The translations under genes were made by a program, and so were the position numbers. Shown here piece after piece: positions 17,269 to 26,253 of a DNA stretch of 64,000 bases. Location: positions 2,232,001 through 2,296,000 of the forward strand of contig NZ_SNXU01000001.1 of the NCBI RefSeq assembly GCF_004362515.1, read 5' to 3'. Each line of letters opens with the position of its first letter. Position 1 is the first letter of the stretch. The stretch is from Actinokineospora alba (GTDB lineage Bacteria; Actinomycetota; Actinomycetes; Mycobacteriales; Pseudonocardiaceae). The notes under the pieces are model-generated. The model was given only the letters and a program-made list of their open reading frames with translations, made no database searches and had not been told where the DNA came from.

Positions 17269-17643
17269 CTAGTCGACCGGCACGATGCGCGCGCCCAGAG
17301 GCACCAACGACACCGGAATCATCTTGAAGTTCGCGATCCCCAACGGAATCCCGATGATCGTCAAACACAACGCGATCCCCGTGACGATGTGCCCGATCGC
17401 CAGCCACCACCCCGCGAAGACGATCCAGATGATGTTGCCGATCACCGACGGAGCGCCCGCGTCCACGCGCGGTTCGATGGTGCGACCGAAGGGCCAGAGG
17501 GCGTAGTTGGCAATCCGGAACGACGCGAGGCCGAAGGGGATCGTGATGATCAGGACGCAGCAGATGATGCCGGCGATGACGTAGCCGATGGCCATCCAGA
17601 AGCCACACAGCACGAGCCAGATCAGGTTCAGGATGAGTCGCAC
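17269..17643 (-). CDS. YccF family membrane protein
   Basis: A 124-residue membrane protein with two copies of a YccF-type unit: LILNLIWLVLCGFW and NIIWIVFAGWW, each followed by a hydrophobic segment and then IPFGLASFRIA or IPLGIANFKMI. Four membrane helices are likely. The start is GTG 17643, directly before LILNLIW. In M. tuberculosis the yccF-like Rv0870c lies between moaA2 and cspB, agreeing with the position here. Function unknown. The 17088-17268 spacer shows nothing. Confidence 0.88.
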   Translation of the reverse strand: MRLILNLIWLVLCGFWMAIGYVIAGIICCVLIITIPFGLASFRIANYALWPFGRTIEPRVDAGAPSVIGNIIWIVFAGWWLAIGHIVTGIALCLTIIGIPLGIANFKMIPVSLVPLGARIVPVD

Positions 17644-17735
17644 AAGGTCATTGTCCCCGCCCTCTCCCTTTGGAGATGTGCAGGCCGCGCGTTTGTGAGG
17701 AGGATGGCGGAAAGAGCCGAGAGGAGCGCGCCGAC

Positions 17736-19355
17736 ATGGCCCAGCCGAGTTACGCCTCAGGGACTTCCACCGTGCCGCTGCTCGGCGACACGATCGGGGG
17801 AAACTTCGACCGGACCGTGGCCGCCCACCCCGACCGCGAAGCCCTGGTGGACCGCGCCTCGAACCGCCGGTGGACCTACCGGGAGCTGGCAGAAGAGGTC
17901 GACGCCGTGGCAAAAGGCCTGGTCGCGATGGGCGTCGGCAAGGGTGACCGGGTCGGGATCTGGGCGCCGAACTGCGCGGAGTGGGTGTTCATCCAGTACG
18001 CGACGGCGAAGATCGGCGCGATCCTGGTCAACATCAACCCGGCCTACCGGGTCCACGAGCTGAAGTACGTCCTCAACCAGGCGGGCATCCGGACGCTCGT
18101 CGCCGCGCCGGAGTTCAAGACCTCCGACTATGCCGCGATGATCGAGGAGGTCCGCCCCGAGTGCGCCGCGCTGACCGACGTGGTTCTCATCGGCCGCGAG
18201 TCGTGGGACGCGCTGGTCAGCCACGACGGTGAGCTGCCCGAGATCGCCCTCTCCGCCGACGACCCGATCAACATCCAGTACACCTCCGGCACCACCGGTT
18301 TCCCCAAGGGCGCGACCCTCTCGCACCACAACATCCTCAACAACGGCTACTTCGTCGGCGAGCTGTGCGGGTACACCGAGCAGGACCGGATCTGCATCCC
18401 AGTGCCGTTCTACCACTGCTTCGGGATGGTCATGGGGAACCTCGCGGCCACCTCCCACGGCGCCTGCATGGTCATCCCCGCACCCGCCTTCGACCCCAAG
18501 GCGACGCTGGCCGCGGTGGCGGAGGAGAAGTGCACCTCCCTCTACGGCGTCCCGACCATGTTCATCGCCGTCCTGGCCGAACCCGGCGTCGACGAGGCCG
18601 ACCTGGGCGCGCTGCGCACCGGGATCATGGCCGGGTCGCCGTGCCCGGTCGAGGTGATGAAGCAGGTCGTCGAGCGGCTCGGGATGGCCGAGGTGACCAT
18701 CTGCTACGGCATGACCGAGACCTCCCCGGTGTCCACCCAGACCCGCGCCGACGACAGCGTCGACCGCCGGGTGTCCACGGTCGGCCGGGTCCACCCGCAC
18801 CTCGAAGTCAAGATCGTCGATCCCGAGACCGGCCTGACCGTCCCGCGCGGCGAGCCGGGGGAGTTCTGCACCCGCGGCTACTCGGTGATGCTGGGCTACT
18901 GGGAGCAGCCGGAGAAAACCGCCGAGTCCATCGACAGCGCCCGCTGGATGCACACCGGCGACCTCGCGGTGATGGACGACGAGGGCTACCTCAACATCAC
19001 CGGCCGGATCAAGGACATGGTCATCCGCGGCGGCGAGAACATCTACCCGCGCGAGATCGAGGAGTTCCTCTACACCCACCCCGACGTGCTCGACGCCCAG
19101 GTCATCGGCGTCCCGGACGAGCGCTACGGCGAGGAGCTGATGGCGTGGATCCGGATGCGGGCGGGCGCCGAGCCGCTGACGGCGGAGTCGGTGCGCGAGT
19201 TCTGCGCGGGCAAGCTCGCCCACTACAAGATCCCGCGCTACGTCCACGTCGTCGAGGAGTTCCCGATGACGGTCACCGGCAAGATCCGCAAGGTCGAGAT
19301 GCGCCAGGCCGCGGTCGAGCTGCTCGGCCTGGACACCGACGTCCGGCACGCCTAG
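17736..19355 (+). CDS. AMP-forming acyl-CoA ligase (fatty-acid CoA ligase family)
   Basis: A 539-residue adenylate-forming enzyme that would activate a fatty or other carboxylic acid with ATP and join it to CoA. The P-loop is YTSGTTGFPKG, the A5 motif YGMTETSPV, the hinge TGRIKDMVIRGGENIYP and the C-terminal catalytic Lys is in VTGKIRK. It belongs to the medium/long-chain group typified by FadD/AcsM-like enzymes. ATG 17736 is chosen because GAGAGGAG precedes it; the frame is open to 17670 but without a better start. It stands alone between YccF and a VOC gene. Confidence 0.92.
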   Translation: MAQPSYASGTSTVPLLGDTIGGNFDRTVAAHPDREALVDRASNRRWTYRELAEEVDAVAKGLVAMGVGKGDRVGIWAPNCAEWVFIQYATAKIGAILVNINPAYRVHELKYVLNQAGIRTLVAAPEFKTSDYAAMIEEVRPECAALTDVVLIGRESWDALVSHDGELPEIALSADDPINIQYTSGTTGFPKGATLSHHNILNNGYFVGELCGYTEQDRICIPVPFYHCFGMVMGNLAATSHGACMVIPAPAFDPKATLAAVAEEKCTSLYGVPTMFIAVLAEPGVDEADLGALRTGIMAGSPCPVEVMKQVVERLGMAEVTICYGMTETSPVSTQTRADDSVDRRVSTVGRVHPHLEVKIVDPETGLTVPRGEPGEFCTRGYSVMLGYWEQPEKTAESIDSARWMHTGDLAVMDDEGYLNITGRIKDMVIRGGENIYPREIEEFLYTHPDVLDAQVIGVPDERYGEELMAWIRMRAGAEPLTAESVREFCAGKLAHYKIPRYVHVVEEFPMTVTGKIRKVEMRQAAVELLGLDTDVRHA

Positions 19356-19458
19356 CGAACGGGTCGACACAGGGCGTTGGACCCGTTGCGCGGCAAGTGA
19401 TTCGGGCGCAGCATGGGTGGGCCGCGCCGCTCGGCGCGGAGTGGACCAGGGAGGTCCC

Positions 19459-19848
19459 ATGCTCACCAAGTCAGCCATCACGACGATGCTCCCGGTGTCC
19501 GATGTCGACCGTGCCAGCCGGTTCTACGGTGAGACCCTCGGCCTGACCAAACGCGGCACGGGCCCCGACGGCGCCCCGTACTTCGCCGCGGGCATGGGCG
19601 ACGCGATCGGCCTGATGCCCGCCAAGGACACCGTGCCCAGCAAGCACACCGTCCTGAGCTTCGAGGTCGACGACGTCGCCGCGGAGATCAAGGAACTCGA
19701 GGCCCGCGGCGTGCGGTTCGAGGACTACGACCTGCCCGACCTGCACACCGAGAACCACATCGCGGAGATGGGCGGCGAGAAGGCGGCGTGGTTCACCGAC
19801 TCCGAAGGCAACATCCTCTGCCTGCACCAGGAGAACAAAATCAGCTAG
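19459..19848 (+). CDS. VOC (glyoxalase/dioxygenase fold) family protein
   Basis: A 129-residue single VOC module with two beta-alpha-beta repeats: TMLPVSDVDRASRFYGETLG and FEVDDVAAEIKELEARGV, ending WFTDSEGNILCLHQEN. Metal-ligand positions are partly kept (the final Glu/His region), so it may be a metal enzyme or a binding protein. The start ATG is preceded by GGGAGG. Its last 8 bases overlap the convergent metal transporter. The substrate is unknown. Confidence 0.85.
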   Translation: MLTKSAITTMLPVSDVDRASRFYGETLGLTKRGTGPDGAPYFAAGMGDAIGLMPAKDTVPSKHTVLSFEVDDVAAEIKELEARGVRFEDYDLPDLHTENHIAEMGGEKAAWFTDSEGNILCLHQENKIS

Positions 19849-21058
19849 TCACCGTCAGCCACACCAGCCCGGCGTCGAGCACGATCACCGCGGCGGTGAC
19901 CACCCAGACCGCCGCCGTGACCGCCGGGTGGTTCGTCCGCGCGCCCATCAGCGTCCGGCGCGAGGTGAGGATGACCAGCGGGATCAGCGCGAACGGCAGG
20001 CCGAACGACAACACGACCTGAGTGCCGACCAGCGTCCGCGTCGGGTCGTCGGCGATTGTCAGCAGGGCGATGGCGGGCACCAGGGTGAACAGCCTGCGCG
20101 CGGCCATGGGCACCCGTTTGTGCAGCAGGCCGGACATCACGACCGCGCCCGCGTGCGTGCTGACGGCCGTCGACGCGAGGCCCGACGCGAGCAGGCCGAC
20201 CGCGAACAGCAGGCCGAACACCGGCCCGAGGTGTTCGCCCAGTGCGGCGTGCGCCCCGGCCAGGCAGTCCACATCGGACTCCGCGGGCAGGGCGCCCGCC
20301 GCGAGCATCAGGATCGCGAGGTTGACCAGGCCCGCCAGCGACATCGCCGTGGCCACGTCGGCGCGGGTCGTGCGCAGCGCCCGGGTCAGCCCTTCGGCGC
20401 TGGCCCGCGCGCCGCGGTCCTTGGCCAGCGCGGAGTGCAGGTACACCGCGTGCGGCATCACGGTCGCGCCGAGCATGCCGACCATCAGCCACAGGCTGTC
20501 CGGCCCGATGTAGCGCGGGGTGACCCCGGAGATGATGTCCGCGTCCGACGGCGGCGCGGCGAACAGGCCCGCCAGGAAGCCGATGCCGACGATCGCCAAC
20601 AGGGCCACGACCACGTGCTCGAACTTGCGCTGGCCCGCTTGGTCGCGCATCACGAGCAGCCCGGTGGACACCGTCGCGGTGATCAGGCCACCGAGCAGCA
20701 GCGGCACGTCGAACAGCAGATGCAGTGCGATCGCCCCGCCGAGCACCTCGGCCAGCCCGGTCGCGACCAGGACCAGTTCCGCCTGCGCCCAGTAGGCCAG
20801 CCGGGCGGGCGTGCCGAGCCGGTCGCGCACCGCCTCGGGCAGGGACTGGCCGGTGACCAGGCCCAGCTTCGCGGCGAGGTACTGGATCATGCCCGCGAGG
20901 ACCGTGGTGCCGATGACGACCCACAGCAGCGCGTAGCCGTGGCGGGCGCCCGCGGCGGTGCTGGTGGCGACGTTTCCGGGGTCGACGTAGGCGATGGCGG
21001 CGACGAATCCGGGTCCGATCAGCGGGGCGCCTGCCCGAACGCGGCTGCCTGCGGTCAT
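19841..21058 (-). CDS. mntH: Nramp family divalent metal (Mn2+/Fe2+) transporter
   Basis: A 405-residue polytopic membrane protein with about 11 helices. The metal-site motifs of Nramp are present: DPGN in helix 1 (VDPGNVATS) and MPH in helix 6 (TVMPHAVYLHS). It imports manganese or ferrous iron with protons. The start is ATG 21058 by family N-terminus (AGPGFVAAIAYVDPGN-like region near residue 15). It is divergent from a TetR regulator with a shared 150-base promoter region containing several TGTCC/GGACA half sites. Confidence 0.94.
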   Translation of the reverse strand: MTAGSRVRAGAPLIGPGFVAAIAYVDPGNVATSTAAGARHGYALLWVVIGTTVLAGMIQYLAAKLGLVTGQSLPEAVRDRLGTPARLAYWAQAELVLVATGLAEVLGGAIALHLLFDVPLLLGGLITATVSTGLLVMRDQAGQRKFEHVVVALLAIVGIGFLAGLFAAPPSDADIISGVTPRYIGPDSLWLMVGMLGATVMPHAVYLHSALAKDRGARASAEGLTRALRTTRADVATAMSLAGLVNLAILMLAAGALPAESDVDCLAGAHAALGEHLGPVFGLLFAVGLLASGLASTAVSTHAGAVVMSGLLHKRVPMAARRLFTLVPAIALLTIADDPTRTLVGTQVVLSFGLPFALIPLVILTSRRTLMGARTNHPAVTAAVWVVTAAVIVLDAGLVWLTVTS

Positions 21059-21092
21059 CGCCAAGTCGGCTCCCCCTCTCGCACAGGCGAGC

Positions 21093-21180
21093 TTGGACAC
21101 CTGATGTTGTCCTGTCAACCATCTCGCTCGTATACGCGTGGAGAAGTCGCATTCCCGTGGACTTGTCCAGACACTTGACA
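21093..21180. promoter_or_regulatory. Shared mntH/tetR promoter region with repeated GGACA/TGTCC half-sites
   Basis: TGGAC-TT-GTCCA at 21158-21169 is a perfect palindrome directly before TTGACA (21175-21180), the likely -35 of the TetR gene. A second pair, TTGGACA (21093-21099) with TTGTCC (21107-21112), lies on the transporter side beside TGTCAA (21113-21118), which is TTGACA on the minus strand. The symmetric layout suits a regulator controlling both genes. Confidence 0.5.
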
Positions 21181-21195
21181 TTCTTCGCAGAGCTG

Positions 21196-21209
21196 TAATC
21201 TCGGGCCCA
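21196..21209 (+). promoter_or_regulatory. -10 box TAATCT for a leaderless tetR transcript
   Basis: TAATCT at 21196-21201 lies 15 bases after TTGACA and ends 7 nt before the ATG at 21209. Confidence 0.5.
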
Positions 21210-21814
21210 TGACTGTTCGTGTGCCTTACGCGGAGGCGGCGAAAGCGCTCCTGCGCGAGACCCTGCTGACCGCCGCGGGTGACGTGCTCCGCGAGCGCAG
21301 CTGGCCGGACACGACGATGGCCGACGTCGCCAAGGCCGCCGGGGTGAGCAGGCAGACCCTCTACAAGGAGTTCGGTTCCCGGCAGGGCTTCGCCCAGGCC
21401 TACATCCTGCGCGAGGCCGACCGGTTCCTGACCGCGGTCGAGGCGGCCGTCGCGGCCAACCTCGACTCGCCGACCGACGCCGTGACCGCCGCGCTTGAGG
21501 TGTTCCTCACCGCCGCGGCGGACGAGCCGCTGATCAAGGCCATCGTCGCGGGCGACGGCTCCGACGGCCTGCTCGAACTCGTCACCAACCACGCGGGTCC
21601 GATCCTGTCCGCCGCCACCCACCGGCTCACGGCGTGCCTGGTCGACAGCTGGCCCGCCGCCGCGCCCTCGGACCTCGCGCTTGTCGCCGAGAACATGGTC
21701 CGCCTGGCCGTGAGCTACGCCGCCTCTCCGTCCGGCACGCCCGCAGAGACCGCCCGGTCGGTCTCCGCGGTGGTCGGCCCGGCCGTCGACCACTTCATCG
21801 GGGTCGCGCGGTGA
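21209..21814 (+). CDS. TetR family transcriptional regulator
   Basis: A 201-residue regulator. Residues about 14-60 are the TetR DNA-binding domain (DVLRERSWPDTTMADVAKAAGVSRQTLYKEFGSR), the rest is an alpha-helical ligand-binding domain. It is divergent from the Nramp transporter and overlaps the downstream HAD hydrolase by GTGA. It could repress itself and the transporter through the palindromes between them, although TetR proteins more often sense organic ligands than metals. Confidence 0.9.
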   Translation: MTVRVPYAEAAKALLRETLLTAAGDVLRERSWPDTTMADVAKAAGVSRQTLYKEFGSRQGFAQAYILREADRFLTAVEAAVAANLDSPTDAVTAALEVFLTAAADEPLIKAIVAGDGSDGLLELVTNHAGPILSAATHRLTACLVDSWPAAAPSDLALVAENMVRLAVSYAASPSGTPAETARSVSAVVGPAVDHFIGVAR

Positions 21815-22428
21815 GCCTCGCCATCGGCTTCGACCTGGACATGACGCTGATCGACCCCCGGCCCGGCATGGTGCTGCTGATGAACACCCTCGCCGCCGAG
21901 ACCGGCCTGGACCTGCCCGGCGAACACTTCGCGGAGAACCTCGGGCCGCCCCTCGACATGATCTTCCGCGGCTACGGCGCCCCGGAGGAGCGGGTGACCG
22001 AGCTGGTCGCGAGGTTCCGCTTCCTCTACCCGGACATCGTCGTGCCCGCGACCGTCGCCATGGCCGGGGCGGCCGCCGCGCTCGCCGCGGTGCGGGCCCA
22101 CGGAGGCCGCACGCTCGTGCTGACCGGCAAGTACACGTCCAACGCCGCCCTGCACCTCGCGGCGCTGAGCTGGGAGGTCGACGTGCTCGTCGGCGGCCTG
22201 TGGGCCGAGGGCAAGGGGGTCGAGCTGGTCAAGCACCAGGCGTCGGTCTACGTGGGCGACCACGGCGGCGACATGGTGGGCGCGGTGGCCGCGGGCGCGG
22301 TCGGCGTCGGCGTGACCACCGGGCCCTGCGACGCGGAGACGCTACTGGCGGCGGGCGCGGAAGTGGTGCTGAGCGGCCTGGACGAGTTCCCGGCGTGGTT
22401 GGACGGTCACCTGCGCCGCACGGCGTGA
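21811..22428 (+). CDS. HAD family hydrolase
   Basis: A 205-residue phosphatase-fold protein. Motif I is FDLDMTLID, motif II is VLTGKYT and motif IV VGDHGGDMVGA; a small helical cap lies at about residues 18-80. It is in the phosphoglycolate phosphatase-like group. GTG start overlaps the TetR stop, so both are one transcript. A pairing of metal transporter, regulator and phosphatase is suggestive but its meaning is unknown. The 3' end overlaps the convergent small gene by 22 bases. Confidence 0.85.
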   Translation: MSLAIGFDLDMTLIDPRPGMVLLMNTLAAETGLDLPGEHFAENLGPPLDMIFRGYGAPEERVTELVARFRFLYPDIVVPATVAMAGAAAALAAVRAHGGRTLVLTGKYTSNAALHLAALSWEVDVLVGGLWAEGKGVELVKHQASVYVGDHGGDMVGAVAAGAVGVGVTTGPCDAETLLAAGAEVVLSGLDEFPAWLDGHLRRTA

Positions 22429-22598
22429 CCGATGCCCAGGATCAGCCCCAGCGGCAGGCCCATCGTCACCATCCACAGCCACGGCGCCTGCTTGTCCATG
22501 GCGGCCAGCACGAAGATCGCGACCACGGCCACCAGCCCGATCGCGAACAGGACGAACGCGATCGTGAGCATCCGGCTGCCGCGTGCGGTTTCGGTCAT
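22407..22598 (-). CDS. Small two-helix membrane protein
   Basis: A 63-residue protein with two predicted membrane segments (LTIAFVLFAIGLVAVVAIFV and WLWMVTMGLPLGLILG) and a basic C-terminus (HAVRRR). Start ATG 22598. It fits the many unnamed small membrane proteins of actinobacteria and has no recognised domain. The gene overlaps the end of the HAD gene in a convergent fashion. Confidence 0.65.
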   Translation of the reverse strand: MTETARGSRMLTIAFVLFAIGLVAVVAIFVLAAMDKQAPWLWMVTMGLPLGLILGIGHAVRRR

Positions 22599-22785
22599 GC
22601 GGCCAGGATAGTTCGCGGTCCGACCGGTAACGCCGCGGTGGTGTGGATACGAAGTAACCCGAGCGCCCATCTTTGGCCTACTCTGGAGAGACGCGCCCCG
22701 GCACGCCCAGGGCGCGTTCGTCTTGCGTGGGACGCGGTCCGTGCACACGCGGGCGGGACAAGTCGACGAGGGAACGGTGAGATCA

Positions 22786-23172
22786 GTGCCGACCGGCAAG
22801 GTCAAGTGGTACGACTCGGAGAAGGGTTTCGGGTTCGTCACGCAGGATGGCGGTGAGGACGTCTACGTCCGCTCCTCCGCCCTGCCCGCGGGAGTCGAAG
22901 GGCTCAAGGCGGGCCAGCGCATCGAGTTCGGGGTGGCCGACGGCCGCCGCGGGCCGCAGGCGCTGTCCGTGCGGCTCATCGACGCCCCGCCGTCGGTCGT
23001 CGAAGCCCAGCGCAGGCCCGCTGAGGAGCTGCACGGCTTGGTCGAAGACATGATCAAGATGCTGGAGTCGGTCATCCAGCCCGACCTGCAGCGTGGGCGC
23101 TACCCGGATCGCAAGGTCACCAAGCGCATCTCCGAGGTCGTCCGCGCCGTGGCCCGGGAGCTCGACCCCTAA
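22786..23172 (+). CDS. cspB: Cold-shock domain protein with C-terminal extension
   Basis: A 128-residue protein. Residues 1-65 are a cold-shock OB fold with RNP1-like KGFGFV and RNP2-like DVYVRSS; the usual VHFS is replaced by VYVRS. The extra 60 residues are helical and charged. Length and neighbourhood match Rv0871 (CspB). It should bind single-stranded RNA or DNA. The GTG at 22786 starts the conserved VPTGKVKWYDSEKGFGFV block with GGTGAG upstream; the frame is open further upstream but without conserved sequence. The 187-nt upstream spacer holds a possible -10 (TACTCT) near 22679. Confidence 0.9.
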   Translation: MPTGKVKWYDSEKGFGFVTQDGGEDVYVRSSALPAGVEGLKAGQRIEFGVADGRRGPQALSVRLIDAPPSVVEAQRRPAEELHGLVEDMIKMLESVIQPDLQRGRYPDRKVTKRISEVVRAVARELDP

Positions 23173-23176
23173 CGAG

Positions 23177-23626
23177 CTAGTTGGCCTGCATCACCCATTG
23201 GCCTACGCGCAGGAGCTGGTCGCCGTTCACGACGGCCAGCTTCTGCACGGCCGCGAACAGCAACTGGTCCGCCGAGTTCGGCAGTTCCAGCGTGTACGCG
23301 TGCTGCTTGTTCGCCGGGAGGAAGATCCGGCTGCTCGCGTCGACCCGCTTGCCCTCGCGGTCGAGGTAGGAGAACAGCACGCCCCAGGGCTCCTCGGCGA
23401 TCTCGGACGACACCGACACCTGCACGACCTTGCCCGGGCGGATCTTCAGCCCGACCAGGGCGTCGGGGTTTTCGTCGCACTTGCGTTCGGCGATGTCGCA
23501 CAGGATCTGCGGCGTCGCGCGGACGGCGTTGCCGTCGGCGTAGAACGTGACGTCGGGCGGCGGCGGGGTCGCCGAGCACCCGGCCAGCAGGGCGAGGGCG
23601 ACGGCGGTGGTGAGGACTCGGCGCAC
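23177..23626 (-). CDS. DUF2771 lipoprotein
   Basis: A 149-residue lipoprotein with lipobox LLAGC at about residue 17 and a mature domain of DUF2771 type (DVTFYADGNAVRATP, CDIAERKC, and LELPNSADQLLFAAVQ). The family is restricted to actinobacteria and of unknown function. It lies 9 bases after the MFS gene on the same strand, as Rv0875c follows Rv0876c, so the two are probably cotranscribed and may act together at the membrane. Confidence 0.88.
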   Translation of the reverse strand: MRRVLTTAVALALLAGCSATPPPPDVTFYADGNAVRATPQILCDIAERKCDENPDALVGLKIRPGKVVQVSVSSEIAEEPWGVLFSYLDREGKRVDASSRIFLPANKQHAYTLELPNSADQLLFAAVQKLAVVNGDQLLRVGQWVMQAN

Positions 23627-23635
23627 GTGGCGACC

Positions 23636-25324
23636 CTACGGCCCGGCTCGCCGGGGCGGCGGCGGTGGGCCTTCGTGCAGTGTCGCGGGTCGCAGACCGG
23701 GCATCCGGGCGCGGCCGGGACGCACCGGGCGGTCGCCGCCGAGCCCGGGGATCAGTGTCTGCCCGCGGCGGGACAGCAGCGTCTGCGTCAGGCCGATCGC
23801 GAGCATCACGGACACCACCAGGAAACCGACCCACCAGATCGGCGGCAGCAGCACGCCCACCGCGCCGCCGAACACCCAGCCGAGCTGCAACACCGTCTCC
23901 GACCGGCCGAACGCCGACGCCCGGGACTCCTCGGGCAGGTCGTCCTGGATGACCGCGTCGAGGCTGTTCTTCGCCAGCGCGCTCGCGACCGCTCCGACCA
24001 GGCCGACTATCGCGGCGGCGGCGATTCCGGCGGTGAAGGCGGCGATGATCGTCGAGGCCAGCGCCCCCGCCACACAGCCGAGCACGACCTGCTCGGGCCG
24101 TCCGACATGGATGCGCGCGCCGATCGCGTTGCCCGCGAAGCTGCCCAGGCCCGCCGCGCCGGCGATGATGCCGAGCAGGAACAGCTGTTGGACGGCGTCG
24201 GTCTCGTTCTCCGCGCGGACCGCGAACGCGGCGAACATCATCAGGAACCCGGTGAGCACGCGGATCGTCCCGTTGCCCCAGAGCGACACCACGACATGGC
24301 GGCCCATGGGCTGGCGTTTGGGTTTGTCCGGGTGGGCGCTGATCGACGCGGGCACCTCGCCCTCGGTGACCTCGACCCACGCCGGGATGCGCAACGCCTG
24401 GAAGGCGCCCGCCAGGCAGATCGCCGTGGCGAACCACAGCGCGCCGGGGGAGCCGAAGATGTTGGCGAACAGGGCCGCGATCCCGCCGAACACCGCGCCC
24501 GCCGCGAGGCCGAACACGGTCAGCCGGGCGTTGGTCTTGGCGAGGGTGATCTCCGGTGGCAGCACTCTCGGGGTGACCGCCGCCTTGAGCACGGTGAACG
24601 ATTTCGACAGGACCATCTTGCCCAGCGCCGCCGGGTAGAGCAGCCAGCTGTCGAAGTTGAACGCCATGATCACGCACATCAGCGCCTGACCCGCCGCGGC
24701 GGCGCACATGGCGAGCCTGCGGCCGCGCTGCAGCCGGTCGAGCATCGGGCCGATGACCGGCGCCAGCAGCGCGAACGGGGCCACGGTGATCAGCAGATAG
24801 AGGGCGACCTTGCCTTTGCTCTCACCGCTCGCGGCGGAGAAGAACAACGTGTTCGCCAAGGCCACGGCCAGCGCCGCGTCGCCCGCGTAGTTGAACATCG
24901 TCGCGTAGGTCAGCGCGGACAGGCCGGACTTGTCGGCGCCGTCGGCGTGGGCCGCGCGCTTGAACGCCGCGATGGCCTGGCCGGTGAGCTGCTTGCTGCG
25001 CAGCGCGGCGACCCGGGTGACGGTCAGCTTCTTCGGGTACTGCGGCGGTGGCGGCCGGTCGTCCGGGGGCGGGGTATCGCGTGGCGGTGGGTAGCCGCCG
25101 ACGTCGCCGTAGGTCTCGTACTCGGGGTGTTCGAACCTGCGGGTCGGCGGGCGGCGGGCCGGGATGGCGTCGGTCGGCGGTTCCTCGCGGCGCCACGGCG
25201 GCACCGGCGGGGGCGTGCCGTGAGGGTCGTAGCCCCACCGCTTGTGGCCTTTCCGAGCCGCGTCTCGCGCGTCGCCCGGGCGGCCGCGGCCGGGTGGCGG
25301 GTGATCGGCGGAACCGGAGCGCAT
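23636..25324 (-). CDS. MFS transporter with long proline/arginine-rich N-terminal tail
   Basis: A 562-residue protein. About 110 N-terminal residues are disordered, rich in Pro, Arg and Asp, and precede 12 predicted membrane helices (ATMFNYAGDAALAVALAN onward). MFS motif A-like DRLQRGRR is present after helix 2. Synteny with Rv0876c (conserved membrane protein next to DUF2771) is strong. ATG 25324 is taken as start; a GTG at 25327 is the codon directly before. Substrate unknown; the DUF2771 lipoprotein is a likely partner. Confidence 0.88.
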   Translation of the reverse strand: MRSGSADHPPPGRGRPGDARDAARKGHKRWGYDPHGTPPPVPPWRREEPPTDAIPARRPPTRRFEHPEYETYGDVGGYPPPRDTPPPDDRPPPPQYPKKLTVTRVAALRSKQLTGQAIAAFKRAAHADGADKSGLSALTYATMFNYAGDAALAVALANTLFFSAASGESKGKVALYLLITVAPFALLAPVIGPMLDRLQRGRRLAMCAAAAGQALMCVIMAFNFDSWLLYPAALGKMVLSKSFTVLKAAVTPRVLPPEITLAKTNARLTVFGLAAGAVFGGIAALFANIFGSPGALWFATAICLAGAFQALRIPAWVEVTEGEVPASISAHPDKPKRQPMGRHVVVSLWGNGTIRVLTGFLMMFAAFAVRAENETDAVQQLFLLGIIAGAAGLGSFAGNAIGARIHVGRPEQVVLGCVAGALASTIIAAFTAGIAAAAIVGLVGAVASALAKNSLDAVIQDDLPEESRASAFGRSETVLQLGWVFGGAVGVLLPPIWWVGFLVVSVMLAIGLTQTLLSRRGQTLIPGLGGDRPVRPGRARMPGLRPATLHEGPPPPPRRAGP

Positions 25325-25403
25325 CACGTATCCATCCTGCCGTACTGGAGTGCTTCCGGGTGGTTAGACGTGCGAGGTCGTCAATGGATGCGCGACGAAA
25401 GTC

Positions 25404-26195
25404 TCAGCCGTCGAAGCGGATGCGGAACATCTTGGGCCAGAGCTTCCCGGTCACCAGGAACTCGTCGGTCCCGGGGACGTTCGCGATGCCGTTGAGGACG
25501 TCGGCGCCCGCCCGCTGCTCGCGCGGGAACAGGGCCGAGAGGTCGGCGACACCGGTGAGCCTGCCCGACGCCGGGTCGATGCGGACGATCTGGTCGGTCT
25601 GCCACACGTTCGCGTAGACCGCGCCGTCGACACACTCCAGTTCGTTGAGTCGCGTCACCGGCCCGTCCTCGCCCGCGACCCTGACCTCGCCACGCGGCTC
25701 GAAGGTGTCCGGGTCGCGGAAGGTGAGCTTGTCGGTGCCGTCGCTCATGACCAGCCTGCGGCCGCCGTCGTCGAAACAGAGCCCCCAACCCTCACCCTGG
25801 TACTCGACCCGGCGGCGTTCGGCGAAGTTCCCCCGGTCGCGCTCGATGGCCACGCCGTCCTGCCACGTGATCTGCCAGATGCGGTCGCCGACGACGGTGA
25901 TGCCCTCGCCGAAGAACTCCGCGGGGAGCGCGCTGCGCTGCTTCACGGCCCCGGTGGTCGGGTCGGTCGCGCGGATCTCGGACTGGCCGACCAGGCCGGT
26001 GCCCTCGTAGAGGACACCGTCGACGAGTTCGAGGCCCTGGGTGAACGCGGCGGCGTCGTGGGGGCGGTCTTCCAGCACCTTGGGGGTCAGTTTCACGGCG
26101 CTCGCGGCCGGTGCCGGGGCGGGTTCGGTGGGCGCCGAACAGCCCGCGGCGAGGCAGGCCAGGGCCAGGGAGGCGGCGAGGCGACGGGCGATCAC
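25404..26195 (-). CDS. Glutaminyl-peptide cyclotransferase, lipoprotein
   Basis: A 263-residue exported protein with lipobox LAAGC near residue 19. The mature part is a five-bladed beta-propeller of the plant/bacterial glutaminyl cyclase family, with AFTQGLEL, GLVGQSEI, GEGWGLCFDD, LNELECVDG and NVWQTDQIVRIDP. These enzymes convert N-terminal Gln to pyroglutamate. Starts at GTG 26195. It is on the same strand as the MFS/DUF2771 pair, 79 bases upstream of the MFS start. Confidence 0.92.
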   Translation of the reverse strand: MIARRLAASLALACLAAGCSAPTEPAPAPAASAVKLTPKVLEDRPHDAAAFTQGLELVDGVLYEGTGLVGQSEIRATDPTTGAVKQRSALPAEFFGEGITVVGDRIWQITWQDGVAIERDRGNFAERRRVEYQGEGWGLCFDDGGRRLVMSDGTDKLTFRDPDTFEPRGEVRVAGEDGPVTRLNELECVDGAVYANVWQTDQIVRIDPASGRLTGVADLSALFPREQRAGADVLNGIANVPGTDEFLVTGKLWPKMFRIRFDG

Positions 26196-26253
26196 GGTTC
26201 TAGCGTGGCATGGCTGTCGAAGCCCTGATGGCCGTGGGGCACAATCGTGCGTG

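Noticed and set aside
17757..19481. A 574-residue minus-strand frame over the acyl-CoA ligase
   Set aside because: Antisense shadow of a clear adenylate-forming enzyme, with low-complexity His/Asp/Val composition.
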